A stretch of DNA of 64,000 nt from Pseudohongiella sp. Lineage in GTDB: Bacteria; Pseudomonadota; Gammaproteobacteria; Pseudomonadales; Pseudohongiellaceae. The position numbers were made by a program, and so were the translations under genes. Each line of letters begins with the position of its first letter. The stretch's first letter is position 1. The notes beneath the pieces were generated by a model that had not been told where the DNA came from, did not search any database, and saw only the letters and a program-made list of their open reading frames with translations. Location of the stretch: positions 272,591 through 336,590 of the forward strand of contig NZ_DRFV01000016.1 of NCBI RefSeq assembly GCF_011050365.1, in the 5' to 3' direction. Positions 8,892 through 18,532 of this stretch are shown piece after piece.

Positions 8892-11210
8892 TCAGTGTTC
8901 CGTATTGGGTTCGTCGAGCACCTTGCGGACCTTGGCCGCCAGTTCCTGGCGGCGGTAGGGTTTGTTCAACAAATGCACGCCTCGATCCAGGCGACCATGA
9001 TGAACGATGGCATTTTCGGTGTAACCGGAGGTGAACAGTACCCTGGTGCCCGGTCGCAATTGGCAAGCCAGTTCAGCCAACTGGCGGCCATTCATGGTGC
9101 CCGGCATGACAATGTCGGTAAACAGCAAATCGATATCGCTCAATTGCTTAAGAATATTCAGAGCCTCGTCTGCATGGCTGGCAGTGTTAACGCGGTAACC
9201 CAGCGCCCTGAGTTCTTTGCTGACATGTTCGCGGACCAGAGGGTCGTCTTCGACCAGCAGGATATTTTCCGTGCCGCCTTCAATGGCAGGTGTCAGGTGG
9301 CCTTCATAAACGCCGTCGTCTGTGGACACGGAGCGCGGCAGGTAAAGCTTGATTGTAGTGCCTTCGCCGACTTCCGAGTAGATCTTGACGTGGCCACCGC
9401 TTTGTTTGGTAAAACCAAACACCATGCTCAGGCCCAGGCCGCTGCCCCTGCCGATCTGTTTGGTAGTGAAGAAGGGTTCAAACGCCTTTTTGAGCACGTC
9501 CGGTGTCATGCCCGTGCCGGTGTCAGACACGGAAACCATCACATATTGGCCGGGCAGAACTTCGTCGTGACCGTCCGCGTAATGCTGATCCAATTGGGCG
9601 TTGCCGGTCTCAATGGTGAGTTTGCCGCCTGCCGGCATGGCGTCGCGGGCATTGATGGCAAGATTGAGTATGGCGCCCTCAAGTTGTCCCGGATCAACTT
9701 CCGACAACCACAGTCCTCCCGCATATACTGTTTCGATGTCGATGTTTTCCTGCAAGGTGCGGCGCAACAGGCTGTCCATGTTCTGGATGAGCTTGTTGAT
9801 GTTGACGTTCTGCGGATCAAGCGGTTGTCGCCGGGAGAAAGCAAGCAAACGGTTGGTCAGTTCAGCGCCACGCTCGGCGGCAGTCGCGGTCATCTCGGCG
9901 AGGAGACGCAGTTGCTGTTGGTCGCTGAGTTGCTCAGTCAGTAGCTCGGCATTGCCAAGAATCACAGTCAACAGATTGTTGAAATCGTGAGCGACCCCGC
10001 CCGTGAGTTGTCCCACCGCTTCCAGTTTCTGGGCCTGTTGCAGGCGCTCGTCCATGGCGACGCTTTCAGTTATATCCATCATGCTACCCACCATGCGCAT
10101 GGGCGTGCCTTCGGCGTCCCGGATGACAAATCCGCGATCACTGACAATTCGGGTTGAGCCGTCGGCGTGCATGAAACGATATTGATCGTGCCAACTGTTG
10201 GTGCTGCTATCAAGCACCCGCCTGACGCCATCAAGTACCCGGCTGCGGTCATCGTCATGAATCTTGTTGGTCCAGGATACGTAGTCTGGTGCCGGCACAT
10301 ACGGATCATAGCCAAAGACCGTTAGCAGGTTGTCGTTCCACCACATGATGTCTGTGTCAAAACTCCAGTCCCAGATAACATCGTTGGTCGCTTTGGCAAT
10401 GAGGCTGAAGCGCTCGTCGCTGATACGCAACGACTCCTCACTGGCCACGCGCTCGGTGACGTCGCGGAAGTATACAGCGAGTCCATCTTGTGTCGGGTAG
10501 GCACTGACATCAAACCATGCGTTCAGCGGCTCCGGATAAAACTCGGTGAAACGCGTGGTACGTTGTTCTCGCATGGCCAGCTCGTAATTGTGACGGAAGC
10601 TGGTGTCACGCGCGGCAGGAAATTCGTCCCAGATATGTTTGCCTCGCAAATCGTCTTTGCGTCGCAACAGCAGGATCTCCGCCTGCGTGTTCATGAAACC
10701 GAAACGCCAGTCATGGTCGATCAGCATAAAAGCATCGCTGATGTTTTCAAGCGTCTGTTGCAACTGTCGGGACAGCGATTCGGATCGTTCGCGTGCGGCA
10801 ATCAGCTCCGAGATATCCTGAAACGCCCCGTGAATCTCGATGATGGTGCCGTCGTCGTCCCTCACCGCCTCTCCGATGGCGCGCGCCCAAAGACGTTTGC
10901 CCTGTGCTGTGATCACTTGCAGCACCTCGTCAAACGACGTGCCATCCGTCATGCATTTGTCGACGGCCACGCGGATCCGCTCGCGATGCTCAGGCGCGTA
11001 AAAGTCCATTCCCGTGGCCAGGGTAGGTTGGTAGTCGGGCGGGACCTGGTGCATGGCCCGGGTTTCCGGCGACCAATGCATCTTATTGTTGACAAGGTCA
11101 AGGCTCCAGCCCCCGAGCTTGGCGGCAGCGCCGGCGATTCTCAATAGCTCACTCATCTTGAGGGTGTCTTGATGGCTCATAATAAAATCACGGGCGTTTT
11201 TCTCTATCAT
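8892..11210 (-). CDS. PAS-containing hybrid sensor histidine kinase with receiver
   Basis: 772 residues. Three or four PAS/PAC-type sensor modules occupy roughly residues 15-390, including repeated WDWSF/RDVTE/DITE-like segments. Then comes a HisKA domain with the phosphorylatable His in GGVAHDFNNLL (about 405), an ATPase domain with N-box (LAINARDAM) and glycine boxes (GTGM, GRGSGLGLSM), and a C-terminal receiver (about 650-770) with LLVEDD and the acceptor Asp in LFTDIVMPG. No membrane segment is visible, so it is probably cytoplasmic, sensing small molecules or redox state. The start overlaps the EAL-regulator gene by 23 bases; an alternative ATG at 11180 avoids the overlap. The two proteins probably form one signalling unit. 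Confidence 0.88.
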   Translation of the reverse strand: MIEKNARDFIMSHQDTLKMSELLRIAGAAAKLGGWSLDLVNNKMHWSPETRAMHQVPPDYQPTLATGMDFYAPEHRERIRVAVDKCMTDGTSFDEVLQVITAQGKRLWARAIGEAVRDDDGTIIEIHGAFQDISELIAARERSESLSRQLQQTLENISDAFMLIDHDWRFGFMNTQAEILLLRRKDDLRGKHIWDEFPAARDTSFRHNYELAMREQRTTRFTEFYPEPLNAWFDVSAYPTQDGLAVYFRDVTERVASEESLRISDERFSLIAKATNDVIWDWSFDTDIMWWNDNLLTVFGYDPYVPAPDYVSWTNKIHDDDRSRVLDGVRRVLDSSTNSWHDQYRFMHADGSTRIVSDRGFVIRDAEGTPMRMVGSMMDITESVAMDERLQQAQKLEAVGQLTGGVAHDFNNLLTVILGNAELLTEQLSDQQQLRLLAEMTATAAERGAELTNRLLAFSRRQPLDPQNVNINKLIQNMDSLLRRTLQENIDIETVYAGGLWLSEVDPGQLEGAILNLAINARDAMPAGGKLTIETGNAQLDQHYADGHDEVLPGQYVMVSVSDTGTGMTPDVLKKAFEPFFTTKQIGRGSGLGLSMVFGFTKQSGGHVKIYSEVGEGTTIKLYLPRSVSTDDGVYEGHLTPAIEGGTENILLVEDDPLVREHVSKELRALGYRVNTASHADEALNILKQLSDIDLLFTDIVMPGTMNGRQLAELACQLRPGTRVLFTSGYTENAIVHHGRLDRGVHLLNKPYRRQELAAKVRKVLDEPNTEH

Positions 11211-12393
11211 GCAGCCATTGCAGTGCTAACTTCGGCGCCATTGGCCGGCCGATGTGATAGCCCTGAGCATGAGTACAGCCGAGGTCGCACAGAAACTGCA
11301 GTGTCCAGTCGTCCTCCACTCCCTCCGCGGTGACATTCAGATCGAGCGCGTTTGCCAGCCCAATCACGGCGGTGGCGATTTTTTGTGACTCGATCGAGCT
11401 GGATGCGGACATGACAAACATCTTGTCGATTTTCATTTCGGAGAATGGCAGGCGCGCCAGCTGGACCAGCGAAGAGTACCCCACACCAAAGTCATCAATG
11501 GACAGATTAAATCCCTTGATACGGAACTGTGTCAGATACTCAAGCGAGGCGACCGGGTTCTCCATGCTGCTGGTTTCGGTTATCTCCAGGGTAATCTGGG
11601 AAGGCGCGACGCCGTAACGCTCGCAGGCCTGTTTGATCCACACGGGAAATTGCGCGTCGGCCAACACGATCGGAGACATATTGATTGCCAGCTTCAGGTC
11701 GGTTTCCAGGAAATTGGCGGCAAACCAGGCCAGGCTCATGTCAAAGACCTGGCGCGTGAGCTCGGCGATGTGGCCGTGGCGTTCGGCCAGGGTGATAAAC
11801 TGATCGGGAAATATCATGCCGCGTTCGGGGTGTTCCCAGCGTACCAGACTTTCAAAACCTACGACCTTCTCTGTCGTGCACTCGATTTTAGGTTGATAGT
11901 GCACGCAAAGCTGCTTCTGCGCCAGCGCCGTTGCCAGCATGTCAGCGCTGACCGGAGACACATACTGAACGGTTGCCGTTGGTGGTTTCTGGTCGCCCGG
12001 CTCTTGATGCAACAAACTGCGAAGCTTGGCCGGAGTGAACGGTTTGGGCAGGACGCCGGAGACTCTCAGACCGTTTTCTTCGGCAGCCCGGCTGGCTGCT
12101 TCCAGCACGCGCCCGCCCAGGCCGCTGGTGACAATGACACTGCCCTGATGACCGGAAAGTGCCAGGCGATGCAATGTTTCCACGCCGTCCACCTCAGGCA
12201 TTACCAGATCGACAATCAGGTGGGTTGGTTGCCAGTCCATGACCAGTTGGAAGAACTCTTCCGCTTTTGTGGTCGCCTGGGTCTCGAACCCGGCCCGGTC
12301 CGCAATCGCGCAGATGGTCGCGCTGACATTGATGTCATCATCCAGCACCAGTAGACGGCCGGAGTGATTTGCGTTGTCTTCATTTGCCCCCAT
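11188..12393 (-). CDS. Response regulator with EAL c-di-GMP phosphodiesterase domain
   Basis: 401 residues: an N-terminal receiver (LVLDDD, acceptor Asp in LIVDLVMPE) and a C-terminal EAL domain. The metal and catalytic residues expected for c-di-GMP hydrolysis appear present: Glu in FESLVRWEHP (the EAL motif reads ESL), Asn in LAINMSP, Glu in EITE, the Asp pair in SIDDFG, Lys in MKIDK and Glu in TAEGVED. It is therefore probably active, controlled by phosphorylation from the adjacent kinase. I chose the ATG at 12393 because AAGGAG lies 6 bases upstream; a GTG further upstream has no comparable site. It is the first gene of a two-gene unit divergent from the TonB receptor. Confidence 0.88.
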   Translation of the reverse strand: MGANEDNANHSGRLLVLDDDINVSATICAIADRAGFETQATTKAEEFFQLVMDWQPTHLIVDLVMPEVDGVETLHRLALSGHQGSVIVTSGLGGRVLEAASRAAEENGLRVSGVLPKPFTPAKLRSLLHQEPGDQKPPTATVQYVSPVSADMLATALAQKQLCVHYQPKIECTTEKVVGFESLVRWEHPERGMIFPDQFITLAERHGHIAELTRQVFDMSLAWFAANFLETDLKLAINMSPIVLADAQFPVWIKQACERYGVAPSQITLEITETSSMENPVASLEYLTQFRIKGFNLSIDDFGVGYSSLVQLARLPFSEMKIDKMFVMSASSSIESQKIATAVIGLANALDLNVTAEGVEDDWTLQFLCDLGCTHAQGYHIGRPMAPKLALQWLHDREKRP

Positions 12394-12521
12394 GGAGTCT
12401 CCTTTTCCGGGACGTCGCACTGTCACATTATTGTTATGAAAGTGTTATCGAACTGTCGTTCGGTTGTTATAGACAGGTCCTATAGTACCCGCTCCGAATA
12501 CACTATCTGGGGTTTTACCTA

Positions 12522-14876
12522 ATGACAACCAAAAAATTGTATCGTGGCGTCTGTCTGGCGATCGGCGGCCTGGTGGCCGCGCCGTTTGCAATTGCTCAGG
12601 ACGCGCCGGCGGTGGAAGAAATGGTCGTAACGTCGCAAATGCGCACCTTTGCCAGCAGCACCGTCAGTGAAGAAATGCTTAAACAGGTATCCGGAGCGTC
12701 CAGCGTGCTGGGTGCCATAGACTATATCCCTGGCGTACTGGTAAACGAAGGCGATGCCTTCGGCGGTGATGACTGGTCCACAACCATCAGCATCCGCGGT
12801 TTTCAGGTCAGTCTGGATGAGCAGCAACTGGGCATGACCATAGACGGCATTCCCAATGGTAACTCCAACTACGGTGGCGGTTCCAAGGCCAACCGCTTCC
12901 TGGACACGGAAAACCTGTTTGCTGTTGACGTCGTGCAGGGCACTTCTGATATCGCCTCCTGGTCGCACGAAGCGCTGGGTGGCAGCATGAACTTCCGCAG
13001 TGTAGACCCGACCCGGGAAGCGGGTCTGACCGCCTCCACCACCTTCGGCGATAACAACGCGCGCAAGGTGTTCGTGCGCTATAACACCGGTGAGATCATG
13101 GATAACACCTTTGCCTGGATCAGCATGTCCGGTTCAGACATTGATTCATGGATTGATGGGTCCGGTGAATCCAATCGTGATCATATTGCTGCAAAACTGA
13201 AGGGTTACTACGATAATGTCGAACTGACCGGCTACATCTCCTACGATGATGCCCATGAAGACAACTATCAGCGCATTACACCGCAGGAATTTATCGAAGA
13301 TCCGACCTGGGACCGTCTGACCGGAAACTGGACGGGCATCCCCCACGTTGATCAGCTGTATCGTCGCGCCTGGTCGACCCTGCGCAAGAACCTGCTGGCG
13401 TATGCCAAAGCCGAGTTTGAGGTGTCGGGCATCGATTTCAGTACCTCGGTTTATCACCATGATAACAGTGGCCGCGGTGACTGGATCCCGCCTTACATCG
13501 TTGACGTGCGTAACGACGGTGCCGGCAACCCTAATTCAGAACTGAACACCGGTGCGCCAGTGTTGGGCGGCGGCCCGCTGGGAACCATTACCTTTGTGGA
13601 TGCTTCGGGTCGTGCGCTGCAGCCCACGCCGGGTTGTCAAAGCTCGCTGGTATTCCCTTATGGTGGGGCCGGTCCCGCTTACGATCCAGCCTGTTTCCCC
13701 GCCGGCGCGGTGCCGGTCAGTTCCTATCGTCACACCGTGTATGACAAGCAGCGCACCGGCTTTGTCGCTGACTTCTCCTGGATGCAGGAGCTCAGTCAGT
13801 TTGATAACACCCTGCGTGGCGGTTTCTGGTATGAAGACAACAAGCGTAACGAGTCGCGCGACTGGTTAAAGGTCATAGATTCCAGGACCAGCGCCAACTT
13901 CAACCATGTGCCATATTGGACTCAGTACGATCGCACGTTCCCGCAGGAAACCATGACCTGGTACCTGGAGGACACCATTGTTGCAGGTCCTTTGACTGCA
14001 CGCCTGGGTGCCAAACAATACCTGGTAGATATTGATCGTGAAGACGAGCATCAGGGTGGGCTGAGAACGGCTTCCGTCAACTCCGACTCTGACGTGCTGC
14101 TTAGTGGTGGTCTGGTATATACCCTGCCGGTGGATGGCCTGGAAGCGTTTATGGGTTATGCCGAAAGTTTCTCCTCCATCAAGGATGGTGTACTGGAAGC
14201 CAACCAGACGGCGCTGGATTCAGTGGAACCGGAAACTGCGGACAGCATGGACATCGGTTTGCGTTACACCAGCGGCATGTTCAACGCCAGCCTGACCTAC
14301 TACGATATTGAGTTCGCCAACCGTATCACCTACATTCCGGAAGGTTCTACTGACGGCATCGATTACCTGGGTGAAAGCGATGGTGCCTATGTCAACGTCG
14401 GTGGTATTGAGTCATCGGGCGTGGAAGCCGCGATACAGGCAATGGTCACTGAGACATTGAGTCTGTATTTCTCCTACACCAAGAACGATTCCACTTATAT
14501 TGGCACCCCGGACCCGGCTGCCAACACGCTGCTGGGTGTATTCCCGGGCAATACCGTGTTTGGTTCTGCTGAAGACATGTTTGTCATCTCCGCAGACTGG
14601 CGCCGTGACAATTTCTCTGCCGGCCTGACCTACAAAGACGTTGGCGACCGCTGGTTGAATGCTGCCAATATCACGCGTATTGACGGGTATGGCGTCGCTG
14701 ATCTGTATGTCGGCGTTGATCTTGATCAGTACCTGGAGGGCCTGAAAGGTGCCAGTCTTCAGGTTAACGTCACCAACCTGACCGACAAGTCCTACATCGG
14801 TGGTGTTGCCGGTGGCTGGGGTGGCTGGATCGCCCCACCGCGCACTGCCACGGCAACCCTGACAGTCGACTTCTGA
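12522..14876 (+). CDS. TonB-dependent outer-membrane receptor
   Basis: 784 residues. It has a signal peptide with predicted cleavage after AIAQ (about residue 26), a TonB-box-like EEMVVTSQ segment directly after it, a plug domain with GFQVSLDEQQLGMTIDGIP, and a 22-strand-type barrel ending in TVDF with the terminal aromatic required for outer-membrane assembly. Such receptors import scarce substrates with energy from TonB-ExbBD. The substrate is not evident from motifs. Two phosphoesterase-type genes follow (one decayed), so a phosphorylated compound is a plausible ligand, by inference only. A strong terminator directly follows the stop codon. Confidence 0.9.
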   Translation: MTTKKLYRGVCLAIGGLVAAPFAIAQDAPAVEEMVVTSQMRTFASSTVSEEMLKQVSGASSVLGAIDYIPGVLVNEGDAFGGDDWSTTISIRGFQVSLDEQQLGMTIDGIPNGNSNYGGGSKANRFLDTENLFAVDVVQGTSDIASWSHEALGGSMNFRSVDPTREAGLTASTTFGDNNARKVFVRYNTGEIMDNTFAWISMSGSDIDSWIDGSGESNRDHIAAKLKGYYDNVELTGYISYDDAHEDNYQRITPQEFIEDPTWDRLTGNWTGIPHVDQLYRRAWSTLRKNLLAYAKAEFEVSGIDFSTSVYHHDNSGRGDWIPPYIVDVRNDGAGNPNSELNTGAPVLGGGPLGTITFVDASGRALQPTPGCQSSLVFPYGGAGPAYDPACFPAGAVPVSSYRHTVYDKQRTGFVADFSWMQELSQFDNTLRGGFWYEDNKRNESRDWLKVIDSRTSANFNHVPYWTQYDRTFPQETMTWYLEDTIVAGPLTARLGAKQYLVDIDREDEHQGGLRTASVNSDSDVLLSGGLVYTLPVDGLEAFMGYAESFSSIKDGVLEANQTALDSVEPETADSMDIGLRYTSGMFNASLTYYDIEFANRITYIPEGSTDGIDYLGESDGAYVNVGGIESSGVEAAIQAMVTETLSLYFSYTKNDSTYIGTPDPAANTLLGVFPGNTVFGSAEDMFVISADWRRDNFSAGLTYKDVGDRWLNAANITRIDGYGVADLYVGVDLDQYLEGLKGASLQVNVTNLTDKSYIGGVAGGWGGWIAPPRTATATLTVDF

Positions 14877-14895
14877 GCGACGTCAATTGGCTAAA

Positions 14896-14933
14896 CAAAA
14901 AGGCCTGCAGTGTTAGCTGCGGGCCTTTTTTTT
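14896..14933 (+). terminator. Rho-independent terminator after the TonB receptor
   Basis: A-run, then a GC-rich stem (AGGCC..TGCAG pairing with CTGC..GGGCCT) around a short loop, then eight T residues. It lies 20 bases after the receptor stop codon and should separate it from the phosphoesterase genes. Confidence 0.85.
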
Positions 14934-14974
14934 CCGACACGCCGACATGGCTTGTCATGATTGCAGGAGAAAAA

Positions 14975-15209
14975 ATGAAAACCCGGCTGCCAGTTATGTT
15001 TATGCTGCCGATCTTGTCTGGCCCCATCCGGGCCGCAGAAAATGTGATACTGATAACAATTGGTTGTCTTCGCTGGCAGGAATTGTATTGTGCCTGACAG
15101 TTGTCTCACTGCCGATGCTATTGCCGCGACCCTGATGCAGTGGCTCGGCGAGGACTACCGGGATTACAATGACGCCATGGTCGCACCGATGAAGGAGTTC
15201 TTACCGTGA
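14975..15209 (+). pseudogene. Remnant of an alkaline-phosphatase-superfamily (sulfatase/phosphodiesterase-like) gene
   Basis: Two fragments in different frames. The first (14975-15097) has AGGAG at 14965-14969 and an ATG, and encodes 40 residues: a signal-peptide-like start, then ENVILITIGCLRWQELY and a stop. This matches the usual start of alkaline-phosphatase-superfamily enzymes (NVILITIDGLRWQE), with the metal-binding Asp lost. The second (15090-15209) encodes ADAIAATLMQWLGEDYRDYN, a typical C-terminus of the same enzymes. The several hundred residues between them are gone. The intact copy would have stopped inside the GTGA that starts the next gene, so the two were once coupled. The reading is by motif recall and needs a database search. 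Confidence 0.65.
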
Positions 15210-16258
15210 CAATAAGTATTGCAAGAGCAGGCACAGTGGTACTGGGTTTGATGTTGGCGATGACAATGTCGTCACAGACCTCGGCACAGAGTCGCACGGT
15301 CATCGCGTTTGGCTCGTGTGTGCATCAGGACAGGCCGCAACCGATATGGCAAGCGGTACTGGCGGATGCTCCCGAAGTGTTTGTGTTTCTGGGTGACAAC
15401 ATTTACGGGGACAGTGAAGATCCCGCCGTACTGCAATCCAAATACGAGCAGTTGGGCGCCGTTGAAGGCTTCCGGCGTTTGCGTGAACAGGCCGATGTGG
15501 TCGCCATCTGGGATGACCATGACTACGGCGTCAATGATGGCGGCATTGAGTATCCGGCTAAGGAGGCCTCGCGGCAGGTCATGCTGGATTTCTGGAATGA
15601 GCCTGAAGACTCCGTACGGCGCTCGCGCCCGGACGGCATTTACACGGCGTATGAGTATGGTGAGGCGGGTCAGAAAGTACAGCTTATCCTGCTGGATTTG
15701 CGCTGGAATCGCACGTCGTTGGTTGAAATAGAAGACACGGCCAAGCGTGAGGCGCGCCTGGCACAGGATATGGGACCATACGATGCCGATTTGTCTGCGG
15801 CGGCGACCATGTTGGGAGAGACTCAGTGGCAGTGGCTGCAACAACAGCTTGAGGTGGCGGCCGACCTGCGTATCATCGGATCCAGCATCCAGCTACTGGC
15901 AGATTTTACCGGCTGGGAAAGCTGGGCTAACTTTCCAGCCGAGCGGCAGCGTTTTTTTGAGCTGTTGCAGGCTGCGCCGCGGGTACCCACGGTGATTATT
16001 TCCGGTGATACGCACTGGTCCGAGGTCAGTCGTATTGATGATGCCGGTTTGCCATATGCGCTGGTGGAATTGACATCGTCAGGTCTGACTGAGGAATGGC
16101 ACGCCATCAGCCCCAATCGTCACCGTGTAGGTGAAGCGTTTGCTGTGGCCAATTATGGTCTGTTGGAGGTGGACTGGTCCGGCGACTCCCCTGTGCTGGA
16201 CATGTCCATTCGTGATGAGAGCGGGGCAACCTTACTCCAGCAAACCGTCAGTTTCTGA
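15206..16258 (+). CDS. PhoD-like metallophosphatase, exported
   Basis: 350 residues with a signal peptide (cleavage likely after TSAQ, about residue 31). The PhoD/alkaline phosphatase D motifs are present: FGSCVHQ, FLGDNIYGD, IWDDHDYGVND, and a late SGDTHWSE. These supply the metal ligands for hydrolysis of phosphomono- or diesters in the periplasm or outside the cell. Start is GTG at 15206, with AAGGAG at 15192-15197. The start overlaps the stop of the decayed phosphoesterase gene by 4 bases (GTGA), so the two were probably coupled. Together with the upstream TonB receptor this suggests organophosphate use. Confidence 0.88.
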   Translation: MTISIARAGTVVLGLMLAMTMSSQTSAQSRTVIAFGSCVHQDRPQPIWQAVLADAPEVFVFLGDNIYGDSEDPAVLQSKYEQLGAVEGFRRLREQADVVAIWDDHDYGVNDGGIEYPAKEASRQVMLDFWNEPEDSVRRSRPDGIYTAYEYGEAGQKVQLILLDLRWNRTSLVEIEDTAKREARLAQDMGPYDADLSAAATMLGETQWQWLQQQLEVAADLRIIGSSIQLLADFTGWESWANFPAERQRFFELLQAAPRVPTVIISGDTHWSEVSRIDDAGLPYALVELTSSGLTEEWHAISPNRHRVGEAFAVANYGLLEVDWSGDSPVLDMSIRDESGATLLQQTVSF

Positions 16259-16358
16259 GGAAACCCCGGATGCGCCTGCAGCGTCAGGATGAGTTCAGGC
16301 CGGAAAACGCGTATGATGCCGGGCGTATAAACACTGAAACCATCCGGGTCTGATCACT

Positions 16359-16946
16359 ATGGAAACGTTTGCCGCCGCTGTCACCCTGTTCCTGATTATG
16401 GACCCACTGGGCAATATCCCGATATTCCTCAGTGTGCTTTCCGGGGTTGTGCCTGAGCGCCGCCGACGTATCCTGATCCGCGAATTGCTGATCGCGCTTG
16501 GTATCATGCTGTTGTTCCTGTTCACCGGACCGACCATTCTGACGGTGCTGGGCTTGTCACGGGAAGCCATATCGATAGGTGGTGGCCTGGTATTGATGAT
16601 TATTGCCATTCGCATGATCTTCCCCTCGCGCGGCGGCGTGATGGGAGATGATGGCAGTGAGGGTGAACCTTTGATTGTGCCGTTGGCAATGCCCCTGATT
16701 GCCGGGCCATCGGTGCTGGCGACACTGGTACTGCTGGCGGAAACCGGGCCTGATCGCAGTGGTGACTGGTTGCTGGCGCTGATGGGTGCCTGGACGCTGA
16801 CCGCAGCAATACTGTTACTGTCGCAGCGTCTTTACAAGCTGTTGGGCGCCCGTGGCCTGAAAGCCATCGAGCGCCTCATGGGCATGATTCTGGTGACCAT
16901 CTCGGTGCAAATGCTGCTCGATGGTTTCAAAAGCTACCTGGGCTGA
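16359..16946 (+). CDS. MarC-family membrane protein
   Basis: 195 residues, six predicted membrane helices. It has the family's N-terminal FLIMDPLGNIPIFLSVL and central PLAMPLIAGPSVLAT segments. MarC proteins are inner-membrane proteins of unclear transport function; the old link to multiple antibiotic resistance was not upheld. Length is normal for the family. It is convergent with the alanine symporter gene, with 20 bases between stops and no clear terminator. Confidence 0.88.
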   Translation: METFAAAVTLFLIMDPLGNIPIFLSVLSGVVPERRRRILIRELLIALGIMLLFLFTGPTILTVLGLSREAISIGGGLVLMIIAIRMIFPSRGGVMGDDGSEGEPLIVPLAMPLIAGPSVLATLVLLAETGPDRSGDWLLALMGAWTLTAAILLLSQRLYKLLGARGLKAIERLMGMILVTISVQMLLDGFKSYLG

Positions 16947-16966
16947 CAGGAACAGCGCAACGGCGT

Positions 16967-18502
16967 TTAATCCGCGATGCTGTCTCTGTCCTGGCTGCTG
17001 CCCTGGGTCGCACCTTGTGCCTTGTCGTGGCGCTTCTCCCAAAAGGTGGCATTCTTGATGCCCAGTTTGCGCGGATCAAAGGTGATCGGCTTGCCGCTTT
17101 TCAGTTGTTCCTCATAGTCCTTCAGACAGGCAATCGCCGGACCGGCGACGAAATAGATCGCCAGGATACCGACAATATTGATCCAGGCCATCAGGCCGAC
17201 GCCAATATCACCGATGGTCCAGATGAAACCGGCATTGTTGACCATGCCATACGCCACCATAAACATGATCAGGAACTTCACTAGCACCAGCGGTATTCTG
17301 GCCTTGAAATAGCGATTGAGATACGCGGTGTTGGTCTCGGCGATATAGTAGTACGCCAGGATGGTAGTGAAGGCAAAGAAAAATAGCGATATCCCTACAA
17401 ACATCGGTCCAAAACTGCCGAAGACGCTGCCCAGTGCCAACTGGGTAAATGCCGCCGAGTTGATTTCAGTGCCGGCATCAACGTTCTGTACGATGAACTG
17501 ACCAACTTCCAGCGTGCCCTGTACGTTGTACTGCTGCGTGATCAAAATCATGAAAGCGGTTGCCGAGCACACAAACAGGGTGTCGACGTAAACCGAAAAC
17601 GCCTGCACCAGGCCCTGCTGGGCCGGGTGGTCAACCTCAGCGGCGGATGCCGCATGCGGGCCGGTGCCCTGGCCGGCTTCATTGGAATAGATACCGCGGC
17701 GAACGCCCCAGCCGATAGCGGCGCCGAACCCGGCCTGCGCGGTGAAGGCGTCACTGAAGATCATGCCGATGACCCCGGGCAATTGACTCAGATTCAGGAA
17801 AATGATGATCATCGCCATGACAATGTAGCCAAGCGCCATAAATGGCACGACAATCTGGGTGAAGTGTGCGATACGTTTGATGCCACCAAAAATAATGAAG
17901 GCCAGGATCATCAGGATGACGGCCAGTGCGACCAGTTTGTTGGAGCCGACTTCACCGAACTCGGTCACTACCATGGTACCTTCGCCAAAGACCTGGGCGA
18001 CGGCGTTGCCCACGGCATTGGCCTGAACGCCGGGCAGGAACATGCCGCAGGCGATGATTGCAGCCAGCGCAAACATGACCGCCAGCCATCGTTGTCCCAG
18101 GCAGCGCTCAAAATAGTAGGCAGGGCCACCCCGGTATTGTCCGTCTTCCTCAACCTTGTAGAGTTGACCCAGTGTTGATTCGGCGTAGGCTGTGCTGGCG
18201 CCCAGAAACGCAACCACCCACATCCAGAACACGGCACCCGGTCCACCAAAACCAATGGCTGCTGCAACCCCGGCAATATTGCCGACCCCGACTCGCCCGG
18301 ACAGAGATACTGCCAGCGCCTGAAACGATGAAATACCCTGTTCGGATTCGTTGCCCTGAAATAGCAAGCGCCACATTTCGCGGAAATGGCGCAATTGCGC
18401 GAACCGCGTCAACACCGAATAAAACAGGCCGGCGGCCAGGCACAAAAAAACCAGTGCGCTGCTCCAGATAACATTGTTCAGTGACGTAACCAGACCTTCC
18501 AT
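16967..18502 (-). CDS. Alanine/glycine:cation (Na+) symporter, AGCS family
   Basis: 511 residues, about 11 membrane helices. Signature segments of the AGCS family are visible: SLSGRVGVGNIAGVAAAIGFGGPGA near residues 67-90, and GWGVRRGIYSNEAGQGTGPHAAS near 265-290, which binds substrate and Na+. The protein takes up alanine or glycine with sodium across the inner membrane. The C-terminal tail is charged and disordered. The ATG is preceded by AAGGACAG. It stands alone in orientation with the downstream MarC gene convergent. Confidence 0.9.
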   Translation of the reverse strand: MEGLVTSLNNVIWSSALVFLCLAAGLFYSVLTRFAQLRHFREMWRLLFQGNESEQGISSFQALAVSLSGRVGVGNIAGVAAAIGFGGPGAVFWMWVVAFLGASTAYAESTLGQLYKVEEDGQYRGGPAYYFERCLGQRWLAVMFALAAIIACGMFLPGVQANAVGNAVAQVFGEGTMVVTEFGEVGSNKLVALAVILMILAFIIFGGIKRIAHFTQIVVPFMALGYIVMAMIIIFLNLSQLPGVIGMIFSDAFTAQAGFGAAIGWGVRRGIYSNEAGQGTGPHAASAAEVDHPAQQGLVQAFSVYVDTLFVCSATAFMILITQQYNVQGTLEVGQFIVQNVDAGTEINSAAFTQLALGSVFGSFGPMFVGISLFFFAFTTILAYYYIAETNTAYLNRYFKARIPLVLVKFLIMFMVAYGMVNNAGFIWTIGDIGVGLMAWINIVGILAIYFVAGPAIACLKDYEEQLKSGKPITFDPRKLGIKNATFWEKRHDKAQGATQGSSQDRDSIAD

Positions 18503-18532
18503 TTTACTGTCCTTGGGTTGTTTTTTTGTGGC

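Noticed and set aside
8895..9944. 349-codon plus-strand frame over the hybrid kinase gene
   Set aside because: The minus-strand gene has a full set of kinase motifs; this frame has none.
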